A DNA stretch of 64,000 bases from Musa acuminata AAA Group (lineage: Eukaryota > Streptophyta > Magnoliopsida > Zingiberales > Musaceae), in contig NC_088354.1 in assembly GCF_036884655.1 (NCBI RefSeq), forward strand, positions 19,531,001-19,595,000, read 5' to 3'. Position numbers and translations under genes: made by a program. The first letter of the stretch is position 1; each line of letters starts with the position of its first letter. Shown in pieces: positions 10,381 through 22,500 of the stretch. The notes under the pieces were generated by a model. That model was not told the origin of the DNA and did no database searches. It was given only the letters and a program-made list of their open reading frames with translations.

Positions 10381-11343
10381 AATGAATGATTGGAATGAGC
10401 TGGAGAAGAAGACTTTCGCTTTAAACGTCAAAGCTATGAATGCCTTGTTTTGTGCTTTAGATAAAAATGAGTTTAATCGTGTATCTATTTGTGAAATGAC
10501 TTTTAATATTTGGCACACACTCAAAGTGACTCATGAAGGCACTAGTAGAGTGAAGGAGTCAAAAATTAATCTTTTAGTGCATACTTATCAATTGTTTCGA
10601 ATGAAACCGAGTTAGACCATTGAAGACATGTACACCTGATTTATGGATGTCGTCAATGGTCTAAAAGGACTTGGTAAAAGTTTCTCGGATTTTGAACTTG
10701 TTAATAAAATTTTAAAATCTCTTTCAATGAGTTGGGACCCTAAAGTAACGGTCATTTAAGAGGCCAATGACTTAAATAACTTTCCTCTCGAAGAACTAAT
10801 CGGGTCACTAATGACCTATGAGATGACTTGTAATACTCATGAAGAGCTTGAGAACAATCTTCCAAAGAACATAAAGGATATGACACTAAGAACTCAAGAA
10901 AACCACTTGAAAGAAAATTCAAGTGACGAGGACTTTGATGATGACTTGGCACTCTTGACAAGAAAGTTTAAAAAATTCATAAAAAGAAATATATTTAAAA
11001 ATGATACTAAAAGTAAATTTGAACCCAATAAAGATCAAGTAATATGCTACGAATACAAGAAGCCAGGACATTATAAGAACGAATATCCCTTAGCGAAAAA
11101 GAAGCAACCATAGAAGAAGAAGGCTCTTAAAGCAACATGGGATAACTCAAGTGCATCTGAATAAGATGAGCCAATCAACACCGGGCAAGTTGCTCACTAT
11201 GCACTAATGGCTATTGGAGATGAGGTGACAAGTTTATTAGATGTAAATTTATCTTTCGTTGAGCTTTTAAGTGCTTTCCATGAATTGTTTGATTAATATA
11301 GAACCTTGAGTAAAAAGTATAACTCTTTGAAAAAGGAGCATGC
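10381..11343 (+). pseudogene. copia gag (UBN2 family) with decayed zinc knuckle
   Basis: Gag is readable from LMNDWNELEKKTFALN through IWHTLKVTHEGTSRVKESKIN, VVNGLKGLGKSFSDFELVNKIL, ELIGSLMTYEMTCNTHEELENN and the zinc-knuckle site near 11049 (CYEYKKPGHYKNEY). There the second and last Cys have both become Tyr, so zinc binding is lost. In-frame stops lie near 10613, 10638, 10757, 11113 and 11162. The C-terminal tail (TGQVAHYALMAIGDEV) continues to KKYNSLKKEHA and is then cut at 11344 by an LTR in the opposite orientation. Confidence 0.75.
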
Positions 11344-11980
11344 TATTAGGATTAAGAGTGGCACTAAGAGGGGGGGGGGGGGGGGTGAATTAGTGCAGCG
11401 GTAAAAATTATGTCGGTTCAAAACTTCATTGTGATTAAATCCGTTTCCGATGAAAATCCGTTTTCTAAAGGTAATAACTTAAAAAGTGCACGGAAGAGCA
11501 TAGTGGATATAAAGCAAGTAAAGTGATTTATAGTTAAAGTAAATTGCTCAAGAGAAACGCAAACCAAATTTTTATAGTGGTTTAATCATCATGATCTACA
11601 TTCACTCCGCTGATTCCTCTTCCGTCGAGGCCACCGGCATCCACTATTGGTCTTCATTCAATAGGCAAAGACCAATCACCTTTTACACCCCTCTTCTCCT
11701 TTTCATAGGTTTAGTAGACAACCTTTTACAACCCTCTTTTACAAGGTATCTCTCTCACATCTCCCTTAGAGCTCTCTCTAAGCTTTGAGAGGAGGGAATT
11801 AAACTTTCTAAGGTTTACAACTTTAGAATTATAGAGTTTTGCTCAATATTTATTGCTTATCTATGCAGGAATAGCTAAGGTATTTATAGGCCCCAAATGA
11901 ATTCTAATTTGGAGCGCTAAATTCAAACCCCTAAAATTTCAAGATACGGACGGTACAACCTGAGGTGTCGAACATCAAGT
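11344..11980 (-). repeat. Sirevirus-like LTR fragment, minus strand, inserted in gag
   Basis: This begins (plus strand) TATTAGGATTAAGAG, the inverse of the LTR end, followed by 16 G (11370-11385). It includes the inverse of the GACCGAACCACTATAA and AAAAGGAG blocks and a GGTATTTATAGG box (11879). It fades out past one palindromic unit near 11955. The 5' half of the LTR is absent. Confidence 0.7.
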
Positions 11981-12524
11981 TCTAATCTTATTAAGTCATT
12001 AATGGCATCGTTATTGTGATACTGAGCAGAAGAAACAAGTAACAAAACTTCGAATTGTGATTATTTTTTTCTTTTTCTTTTTTCAGGAACAAGATCCTAA
12101 CATCCGGTTGTATGATCTGGTCAGGCATAATATCAAAACATCCTTTAAAGCCAATATAAATGGGAATTACCTGTCCATCGAGTGCAGCGATAGCATCGTC
12201 CATCTCCGACTGTGATTTGTCATTCTAACGAAACCGAAACCACGAGAGCGTCCGGTCATACACCATCCTTTGCATCCAAAACTTTGCCCTCTTCACCGAA
12301 AGACCTGCGCCAAGCGGGCATCATCCGTTTCGCCAAGGCAAATTGCCAACGTAGATCCTAAAAGAGGGTTCAAAACCTCGCGGGCTTCTCTCCACAGGAG
12401 CTGCTTTATTTACAGTTACAAGCCTGCCGCTAATTGCAGCACAAAAATACTTCCAATAGAAGCACGCATCTCTAATTCCCACATCTAACAACACTAGTTT
12501 AAAACTCAAGGTGATGAATAACAA
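11981..12524 (-). pseudogene. fragment of a chloroplast RNA-binding (RRM) protein gene
   Basis: On the minus strand an exon-like piece reads [12 protein letters not shown]..., [16 protein letters not shown] (12400-12335), then GRSRGFGFVRM (12235-12205) and EMDDAIAALDGQ (12205-12172), followed at once by GTAATT. This is the linker and second RNA-recognition motif of the 31/29-kDa plastid ribonucleoprotein family, proteins that bind and stabilise plastid RNAs. The RNP2 (IYVGNLPW) and RNP1 (RGFGFV) motifs are present. The frame shifts at least twice (after NLPW, and between FVRM and EMDDA) and there is a stop. The likely splice donor after ALDGQ, with intron-like sequence beyond it, indicates a DNA-level copy rather than a processed one. 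The rest of the gene is not seen. Confidence 0.6.
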
Positions 12525-13090
12525 GTGCGGATGCTCAAACTCAAACTTCCTACATCATATCCACATTCACAGTGGATATTTATGGCTTACACAGCGGTGG
12601 AATATGTCTACGGCTTTCTCTGCTTCAACGGTGCTTCAATCAGTCTTGATAGACTAATTAGACTATCATATCTTGATAGACTATTCAAATACTCTCATTA
12701 TAAAACAGTGATCGATAAAATAATGATTCAGTTACCCTATCGAAATGTTATGATGATCAATAATTATATACTAATAAAACCCTTATAAGTTAAGTTACGA
12801 TGATCAATAATTATATACTAATCAAACCCTTATAAGTTAATATCCAAATGTTACGGTGAAAGATGGGGCCGCTGATGCACCAACTAAGTTGAGCTAAGAA
12901 GCCTGCACACGAGAAAAGAGACCCAAGGATGGCAGTGGCACGTGACATATTGAGCAACAAACAATGAAGTTTTTGAGTCAAATTCATTGCACGCACGAAG
13001 ATATATGAACATTAGAACAACACGACTTTAGCATTTCGAAGTTGTTCGAGTACACATTCAGAAAAAGGAGACGAAACTGTTCTACACTAT
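12525..13090. repeat. gene-poor spacer with a 47-bp tandem duplication
   Basis: The unit GTTAYGATGATCAATAATTA.. to ..CCTTATAAGTTA occurs twice in a row (about 12747-12793 and 12794-12840), differing at a few positions. I see nothing else in this stretch. Confidence 0.7.
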
Positions 13091-13127
13091 ATCTACTAAT
13101 TAGAAGCCAAAGTTTTGTCATGTGTTG

Positions 13128-13489
13128 GCCACAATTAGCAGCCAAAATTGTCGCATTTTGAGTGTTTCCCGTACGACATCAATGTATATAGAGCGTACAA
13201 TAACTGGTACATGTCACATCAATGTATATAGAGCGTACAATAACTGGTACATGGCAAATTAACCTTCAGGAACATCTTATCCACTAGGATGCAAAAGATG
13301 CCACCATGACTACATTCTCTTCAATACTCTGAACTGGCACCTTGTCCACAATTAGCAGCCAAAATTGTTGCATTTTGAGTGTTTCCTGTACTACATCAAT
13401 GTATATAGAGTGTACAATAACTGGTACATGGCACATTAACCTTCAGGGATATCTTATCCACTCGGATGCAAAAGATGCCACCATGACTA
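13128..13489. repeat. diverged direct repeats downstream of the NET-domain gene
   Basis: The block CCACAATTAGCAGCCAAAATTG...ACTGGTACATG (about 13128-13258, with an inner duplication of the CATCAATGTATATAGAG part) recurs at 13348-13432. The following block TTAACCTTCAGG...GCCACCATGAC (13259-13311) recurs at 13437-13489. It lies just 3' of the stop codon at 13564 and may overlap the 3' untranslated region. Confidence 0.6.
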
Positions 13490-13563
13490 TTCGAATGTTG
13501 CTGTAACTCCATCTTGTGAAGTGGCACCAGCCACCCGACTCGTACTCTAATCTGGCACCCGGA

Positions 13564-16500
13564 TCAGAGCTCTTTGGATTTCACAACAGCTTGAACATGG
13601 AAATACAACCTCCACAATGTCACATTATCCTAGAAAACAGCAGTGAAACATTCATGGTGTGACTAAAAAACTTGAGTTTGTCAAAGCCAGAGAGCTGAGC
13701 CAACCTTACCAGCTCTTCCAAATTAACAAAGACATCATCAGGAAAATCTGTTGCCGGAGAGTTCCTTTGCCGAAAGATATCTACCACACCACCAAGCGCC
13801 TCTCCTGGGAGCTTCTGGATCCGTCTACCAAGTTGCTGCTTCTCGGCATTGGTCATAGGTCTGCAAATTACTCGAGCCCAAGAATTACATAAAATGGCAT
13901 CAGTATCTTTGGATTGCATATATCCTGTGTGCCAGAAAATTGACACCTATACTATATATTGTCTCAGCAGGCAGCCATCAACAACAAGAGCATTACGCTT
14001 GGAAAATGAAGTCTTGTCACCCCAAATTCCCTCATATAAGATCCAAATGTGATGGTTTTCACAAATATAGCGACAATACATCATAAGGCTATCAGATAAG
14101 AAATTATACTGATTGTGTACTAAATTTACTACATCATAAGTCGATATAAATAAGATGGAAGACCAACTTAGAGAAGCCCCAATTATCCAACTAGCAAATT
14201 ACAGCACAAACTGCAAGTATAATATATTTTCCTGAGGAAAGGCTTCATTAAGAAAAAACTAAATATAGATTTTAAAATGGTGCTTTATAGAGACAAATAT
14301 AATCTCAAGATAGAAAGAAAATATACTTTTTTGGACAAAGAAAGCAAACTTCACTTGTGATAAACAATGCATTGCAAGAAAGCCAATTATGATTTACTTT
14401 ATGCACCAGCCCTATATGCTTGAAATCTTAGGGCTCATTATTGTTGTTACCGTACTGTCACGGACAAACTTCTCAACAAGATGTTGGATGTAATGCTTAT
14501 GTGTGTCCGTGTCTTTTGGCATGTTCATGCCCTGTACAGAATGTAAAGGGGCGGCCGAAGGCTTATAAGTCCCATTTTAGTTGGGTGGTGGCCTCTTTAG
14601 GCTTGTAAATAAAGGTTGTGTCATGTGGACACGTGCGAGAGCTTTTCGGTCTGTAATGGACCATTTTACCCTTTGTTGTGCCACTGTTCAGAGCTTGTAA
14701 AGTCTGTTTGTAATTTGCATTGTCTATGAAGTGTTTTTCGGAGATGTTTGCTTGTGGATCCCGATTGAGGCGTTCTCTCTTGCCCGTTCTCTCTTTTGTT
14801 GGTCCTAAGGGACAATGGGAGTCTTCGGGGAGGCTGACCTTTGCGGACGGACACGCAAGGGTGCCGCACGACTTAGGCAAAACCAGCTAAGTCCGTGTCA
14901 TATGGTATCAGAGCGGGACAAGCACTCATAGAAACACTTGACATGCAAACGTGGGGGACCTAGCTGGGCTGCATTGTGGGCAGTCAGCACACGCGCGACC
15001 GTTTGAGGGAAAACGGGCATGGAGATGTAGGGAAAAGAGTCGCTCAGAGGAGCGGGCATCTGAGATTGGCATTCAGAGGAATGGCCAACCCTTCGCGCAA
15101 GAGGCACCACGAGAACAGGCAAGCTTGGAAGAATTTGGAGTGCACAAAGGTTGGGATGGCTGAGTTTGAGCTACGGCTCAACGCTGACAACTATACTTGA
15201 TGGTGCTCTAGGCAAGCGAGGCGCTTGGCAAGAATGAGACCATGCAAGGTGGAATGAGTTGCTCAACGACCAAAAGAGTTATGCGAATTGCTAACTCTAA
15301 GAATTTGGTACTCATGCATGGGCTTGTATGCGGACGATGGAATGTTCGTGGCCATCCCAAGGCGGTCGAGACTCGGCGCCATGGAGCATTGAAACTTTCT
15401 CTTCGGCATGCGAAGGATACGTCCGGAGGAGGCTGAAGTGTGCAACGAGTTCAGCATGTTGCTAGGCCTTGAGGGGTGCAGCGGTGGCTGTATTGACGTG
15501 GAGGCGCAATCTAGCAAGTGCGTTTGCAGGAGGCAGAACAATGCACAGTTTGTTCAGTAGATCGGAGTAGTCCAAGGGGATGGTGGTCTCCGAAACGAAG
15601 AGAGATGTTGCTTCAACGGGATAGTTATCCAGGAGGGATAAGTCTCGGCACTCCAGAGGGAGAATCATGTGAGACGGACTTCACATGGTGAGGAGGAGTA
15701 CCTCACAAACAACAACTCCACGAAGCTCAATGGACCGAGCAAGCAGCGAGGAGTTGCCGCATGATCTCGCTCGAGAGAATGCATTGGTGGATGCATTGCG
15801 AGATCAAGCGGGGGAGCGACCTAAAGCAACTTAAATGAAGGCACACTTGGAGTCGATGTGGAGATCGAACTCAAGGGAGGGCTGACCCGTGGAATGGTGG
15901 GCACGAGGGCCACCATCGACTCAATGCAAAAATGAGGAGCGGAGCAACTTGGGTGTAACTTGGCGAAGTACCCAAGCCGCATGAAGGGAGCCAGCAGAGA
16001 AGTTGGAACATGGAGCAGAGGTACGGTGCTTTTCTTAGACAGAGGTCAAGGACATGAGCTCTTGCAGAGGCAAGAGCAGGATCATGTTGTTCCATGGGTC
16101 CTTCATTCTGACGGAGTGGACTCATCTTGCATGGTGCCAAAGACGAAGGGAGCTTCGGGGCACATGCACCTTATCTCGGAGAAGCATTTGATGGAGGAAC
16201 TAAGGCGACCCAATTTGCGGAGGCGAAGTTGGGTTCAGAAGGCCTTAGCACGGGGCAAGAGGACGCAGAGGCAGATACTCTTGAAGAATATGCCACAGTG
16301 TTGCCATTCGAGTTGCTATGAAGGAAGCGGTGCGTAGCGGAGATTGTGTTGGTAGGGGCAGAGGCCCAGGATCCAGACAATGGTGCACAAATTATAGTGA
16401 AGTCGGTGGACTTCGGGAGCTACTAGGCGACGGACTGTCCTAGAGCGGTGCTTCATCTAGGTGTGACCCAAGAGTGGGTGGATGAAGGTCAATTGCCAAA

Positions 16501-19500
16501 GGAGCGAACAAAATCGAAGGTGGAGGAGACCCTGCGATGTATTGGCAGAGGCCACACATGGAGGGTTCACAATTCGAGTTTATTCCACAAGGATCAGAAT
16601 GCAATGGAGATGTCACCAGGAGGCGACATGGTGCAGCGGATCGTGGTGGAACAGTTCGTGGCAATGCGACACACACGGCATTGTCCCGTGAGGGATGAGA
16701 TCATATGGAGGTATAATCGGGAGCTACTGGGAGCTCCGCTTTGGTGAACAACACGACGGCAAGAAGGGCTATGGATTCAAGGAGTGAAGGCCATGGTACC
16801 GCAGAGGCGGGTCTTCCGGGCGTGCACCAAATTTTGCATCGGATGAAAACCTTGGTCATCAGCATATGGGGGCTGGGTTCCACCAAGGGAAAAGTTCGAA
16901 TGCAAGTACCAGTGAGTTCCATGGGAGGGACTTGATCATGCAGAGGTATGATCGAAGCAGCTGGAGAGTTGGACTGCTCCAGAGCTCATATTCGCTTAAG
17001 GGAGCCCGACAAGTCAGAGGACAAGGTCGAGTAAGCGAACGTTGCTACCAAGGAAGCTAAGGAGAACAGAATTGGTGCAAACCCTACAACACGATGGCAG
17101 AGGCCATGCATGGGAGTTGCAGTCTGTCTTTCCATCGACCAAACAGATTGCTTGGAGAACACAGAGGTGTTAAAGCAGGGGGTCGAAAGGGGCGAGGAAG
17201 CGACGACGAGTCCAGAGGGACTTAGCTACCCAAAATCAAGCATCAGTCAGAATGGAGGTGGACTCAGAGGAGTGCCACGGAGACATTTCTACTGATTGTG
17301 AAGAAAAGGGATTCAGAGACGAGGCGACGGATAGTAGTGCCATGGGCATGGCAGCGCCATGGTACCGCAGAGGTGGGACTTCCGTGAAAGTCATTGATCC
17401 CTTGCTCTCACGGAGGGAGAGCGTTTGGTCGTGAAAGGGGTCGAGGAGGTGGAGCATGCAGAGGCAATCTCCAAGTACCGAGACAAGGCTGAAGGGCAGA
17501 GGCCAAGAAACTTCGTAAGACCGATGTCTACAAGTTTCTCATCAAGATAGCCGTAAGTGAAGGACTTCGGGTCATGCAAGAGTGCACGACCAAGGAACGA
17601 AGCAGGCAGTACGCGGTGCTGTACCTTTGCTACTCAGTGGAGTAGGCGGCAGGGTTGATGGAGAAGACGTTACAATCCCAGAGGCGACCTCATCTATCAG
17701 AGAATTACTCCAAGTTGGGGTGAAAACTTCCTGCATTCCAGAAGTTCAATGGCATTGAGAAGGTGAATCACAGTAGCTAACTCAACGCAAGGAGTGCAAA
17801 CACTTCCAAGTGCTTCAGAAGTGTGAGCAAAGAGCAGGCGAAGGCCAGTAACCAGCTCGATGCGTGAAGTACAACCTCGAGGAGGCGGGCGAAGTCAAGT
17901 AACCTTTGCCTTCTCAACTCTTAAGAGAATGGGCGAAACCGAGTACCCCAGTCCTCTTATCTATCCATCAGAGGAGCTCTGCACAAGTTCAAAGACCCTT
18001 CGAAGATAATGGAAGACGATAGTTGTCAAATCCTCACCAACGGTGATCAGTGCTACTGAGAGTAGATTGTCCGCTTCATTTCCCAACGAAATGCCAATCG
18101 AAAGCGGAAGTGATGCGAACCTACTTGGATGTGACAACTAACTGAAAGAAGAGTCAATGAGCAGATTTTGTGGAGGAAGGACCCAAAACTTCAGAAGTTT
18201 GCGAGGCGATGCTCGTTAAAACTCCAACAAGCATCCACCCAATTCAAGCAGCATGTGGAAATTTTGAGAAACTGGCGCAGTAAGAATGGTCTTTTCCTTC
18301 ATTTGGTGGATCCGCAGGAATCAACGAGGATCAACACAACTCAGCCAACCCCACACCAGAGTCAGAGTCATTGGTGAGTTGAAGCAGCATGGCGGATCAA
18401 AGTTCGACTACTCAAAAACAGCAGCGGAGAGCAGCTGGGAGCCAGGAGGCGCATTGCAGCTGGAGCAGAAGATTGAAGACTCAGCAAAGGCGAAGAGTTG
18501 CAGTGTTCACAAAGGCTTCGACGAGAACGTCGAAGGGATAAGTGGGGGAGAATGTCACGGACAAACTTCTCAACAAGATGTTGGATGTAATGCTTATGTG
18601 TGTCCGTGTCTTTTGGCATGTTCATGCCCTGTACAGAATGTAAAGGGGCGGCTGAAGGCTTATAAGTCCCATTTTAGTTGGGTGGTGGTCTCTTTAGGCT
18701 TGTAAATAAAGGTTGTGTCATGTGGACACGTGCGAGAGCTTTTCGGTCTGTAATGGACCATTTTACCCTTTGTTGTGCCACTGTTCAGAGCTTGTAAAGT
18801 CTGTTTGTAATTTGCATTGTCTATGAAGTGTTTTTCGGAGATGTTTGCTTGTGGATCCCGATTGAGGCGTTCTCTCTTGCCCGTTCTCTCTTTTGTTGGT
18901 CCTAAGGGACAATGGGAGTCTTCGGGGAGGCTGACCTTTGCGGACGGACACGCAAGGGTGCCGCACGACTTAGGCAAAACCAGCTAAGTCCGTGTCAGTA
19001 CACTTTATTACCTTCAACTACTGATAGTAAAGAAAACTACTCCACCAATCAAGGTATGATTTGACAAGTTAGTAAAAATTCAGAACTAAAAACCTATGTG
19101 ACTTGGGCAAATTTGAAACATAACTGACATCAGAGGAGCAGAGACCTGACATTAGGTAAATTCTATAATTTACTGATCCTGTATTGACAGTTCTTCAAAT
19201 CTTCAAAAATTTGAAGATTTACACTCCCAAAATTAAGCTTGTCAGCTACAAACACTGAGAAACCCAGATTAGGGTCACAAAGAACACGTATCAGGAAATT
19301 ATTCCAACACAGTTTTGGTAATTGTAGAGCTTAAATATGTTCACAAATTGATCATCATACCTTATCATATTGGATCATAAATGACTTTTGATACTCTGAT
19401 GATATTTCTGGGAAAAAAACTATAATATCTGCTTGCCAGTCATCTCATTACATATTGATGATTTTTTTTTTAAATTTAAGTGCCCTTAAAACACAAAAAA

Positions 19501-22500
19501 TTTACAGATGTGTTCAAATGTGAGTGATTTGATAGATCTTTCCCTTCTATTTCCTACAAAACTCAGCATACCTCGATCTAGATGGATAATTAGGTATACT
19601 GACACAAATTTTGGGTTCAAGAACTGAGACCAAGTTCCATGCCTCCATAAAAACTAAATTAAAAAAAAACAAAAATCAATTTCAATTAAAAGATTTTCCA
19701 TTTCCCTTCCCAATTGTGGCCATAATGCATTCCTAAATCATGTGCCCAATCATTTAAGATTCTCATCTGCCAAAACATTACTAATCCCTTTAGCAAATAA
19801 TCAGGGTCTTCATGGAAAAAAAAATCATACTCCCAAGTTCATTATTGGTTTTTTAGATGAGTCAAGATAACTGGACCAAGAGAATGTCATTTCTAGATCA
19901 GAAACTTTGGTGCCATGTTGAATGTTACTGTAAAATTAAAAAAATTACAGTTTACACACTCGACTGTCAAGGTATTACATCGATGAGGTTATAATACTCT
20001 TCCACAATTTCAAGTTTTGATTTTATTCATGTCCAGTAAGTTCTATGCAGCATATGCAGGTAGAGTCTTTAGAGAATTAATCTTTTAAATTAACCATGAG
20101 ATCCAAATAGCCCATGCATCACGTACTAAAGATTTCATAAGAAAAAAAAAGAAGGTACTCTACAAAACATCATGTTTCGAGATCAAGAAATACTAAATAG
20201 AGTACCTGCATTTGGAGACAACCATATCCAGATATTCATCAATGTTCTCCTCCATTTCCATAAGCTGAAAAAACAAGAGATGTTCTTGCTCCAGTGTTAA
20301 CATTTCAGAACACCAACCCTACTTTGAACTAACAGTATCGAGTATCCATTGGCAAAAAAATGTTATATTCTAGGGAATAAATTGAACTCAAAGGTAATTC
20401 TTTCAAGCCACCATACATATTAAGGAGAGCACCTTCTCATTTATCTTATCTGAGTACTTTTCCACAGCTTCCATACATATTGCACCATCTCCTTTAACAG
20501 CTTGAATTTCATTGTAGACCTAATGTAATCCAAAACCTAAATATTTAATGACCAATATATTAATGAAACTAGTACTAAATTAGAATGTCTTAATGTAATC
20601 AGTAGCAGAGCCAAGGTTGATATTCAGGGGCACAGAACTCAGAGACATTAATTGAGATGCAATTGAAAGAATAAGTTGAATCCCAACAAAAACATGTAAG
20701 GCAAAACCAAATTAGAATAAAGATAAAGTGAAAGCATTTGCATAGTTTCACTGTGCTTTGTGTGACCAGGAAAGACTTTCTTTAGTACACTTTATTTTAA
20801 ATAGTTCCGTTGTTTGTTTTGTCTAGACAGTGATTTGCAAAGGCGCTCGGGCGCTCGCCTAAGCACTCGGGTGAGGTGAGGCGAGGCTCGAGCGCCTCAT
20901 TTAATGGCCTAGGCACTCGCCCGAGCCCAAGCGTCGAGCGCTTCAGGCAAGCACCCGGTTTAAACAAGGCGACCGAACCAGATTTTTAAGTCTGGTCAGT
21001 CGCATTTACGTTAGCTGGTTCGATTGAACCAACTATCGCATGCATATCAGCCTCACCCTCATCGCGACTTCCCCTAACCCTACGTGCAATTCCACCGTCA
21101 ACATTTTCACTGCCTCTCTCCGCCCTTGCCTCTCTCTATTATCGTTGTCGCTGTCGTTGCCACTATCGCTACTCTCTGTTGCCACTACCATTGTCACTGC
21201 TCTCTGCTGCCGCTGCTCTCTGTCAATAGCCTCTTGCTCTCAATCAATAGCCTCGGTCTCCTCCTCAATCCTCACATCGGTCTCTGCTCTTACTTCTCAC
21301 ATCGACTCAGTATACTATTAACAATATATTAACATTATACTATTAATATACTATTAATAATATTTTTTATTTATTAGATTAATAACATATTATTTTAATT
21401 TTAATACTGCTAATTTTTATTTATTTAAAATTATTGTTAGGGTTTCAAGATAAATAGTAAGTGTACAAAGCAACTCAATAGATTATTCAATGACATCAAA
21501 AAGGATCCTACATAAAAGTATAATTATCTAAAGAATCCTAAAGAACCTAATGCAGTTACTTACATCTTCTATGATAAGACTACTAGAGGTGATATTTTTC
21601 GTACAAAACATCTAGTAGGAAATTTCAAGAATGCAACAGCCTGCAAGAAGTATCCACCTGAGGTAAAAGAAGAGTTGTTGGCTTATATGAATGAAAAGAA
21701 AATGCAAAAGAATGCATCTTATGGGAATTACCAGAGGATAATTTTGAACATATCAGGGATGATGAAGAATAAGATTATTCTAAGTATCAACCCAAGTGGA
21801 AAAAAGGTACACAACAAAAAAGAAAAATAAGCTATGGTTACTAAAAAGGGTAAAAAGGGATAGATGGATTTATATATGTTATGGTTACTAAAAAGGATAA
21901 AAAGAGACCGATAGATCTATATATGTTTCAAGGATCACAGAAGTAACAAGGACAAGTAGGAAGCTCAAAATTAAGACAAAAAAATATAAGTGATGCTCGT
22001 GATAAAAAATAAGAGGAAGAACAATTCAGCACATTGCTCGCTTCTTCTATCATGTTGGTCTTCCCCTTAATACAACTCGTTTAAACAATTTTAAAGAGAT
22101 GATTGAAACTATTGGAAGATATGATGAGAGATTAAAACCTTCAGGTTATTATGAGATGCGAGTTCCATTATTGAAAAAGAGTTAAAATATACAAATGACT
22201 TACTAAAAGGCCATAAAAAATCATGAGTAAAACATGGTTGCTCTATTATGTCAGATGCCTGGACCGATAAGAGACGCAAGAGTATAATTAATTTTATGGT
22301 TAATTATTCTTTAATGATCATATTTATGAAGTTAATAGATGCTTTATCTTTTGTGAAATCTAGAGATAAAATATATGATTTGCTTGATAAATTCGTGGAA
22401 GAAATTGGTGATAAGCAAATGAGAAAAAGAAGCAAAAGGCAAGAGGACCACTGATATCATCTTAATGTCATCCTTTTGGAATCATATAATTTATATATTA

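Larger units (their letters stand above)
14456..18997 (+). mobile_element. young non-autonomous LTR retrotransposon (LARD-like)
   Basis: Two 445-bp LTRs (14456-14900 and 18553-18997) differ at two positions only (14556/18653 and 14592/18689, both C versus T). A GTAC duplication flanks the element (14452-14455 and 18998-19001). The primer-binding site TGGTATCAGAGC is at 14903-14914 and the polypurine tract GTGGGGGAGAA at 18542-18552. The 3.65-kb interior has no gag, protease, RT or integrase motif in any frame. It is purine-rich with many CAGAGG words. It must therefore rely on proteins of another element. It sits in intron 5 of the NET-domain gene, opposite to the gene's direction. Confidence 0.9.

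Noticed and set aside
13620..13946. Unspliced 108-codon frame covering the NET domain region
   Set aside because: It reads through an acceptor at 13861 and a donor at 13709. Splicing to the exon at 13629 restores the conserved TLWRLYFHV end of the domain.
14563..14880. 105-codon minus-strand frame, repeated at 18660-18977
   Set aside because: It recurs because both lie in the LTRs of one element. No domain is recognised.
15950..17460. Several 60-125 codon frames in the LARD-like interior
   Set aside because: They overlap on both strands in purine-rich sequence and show no gag or pol motif.
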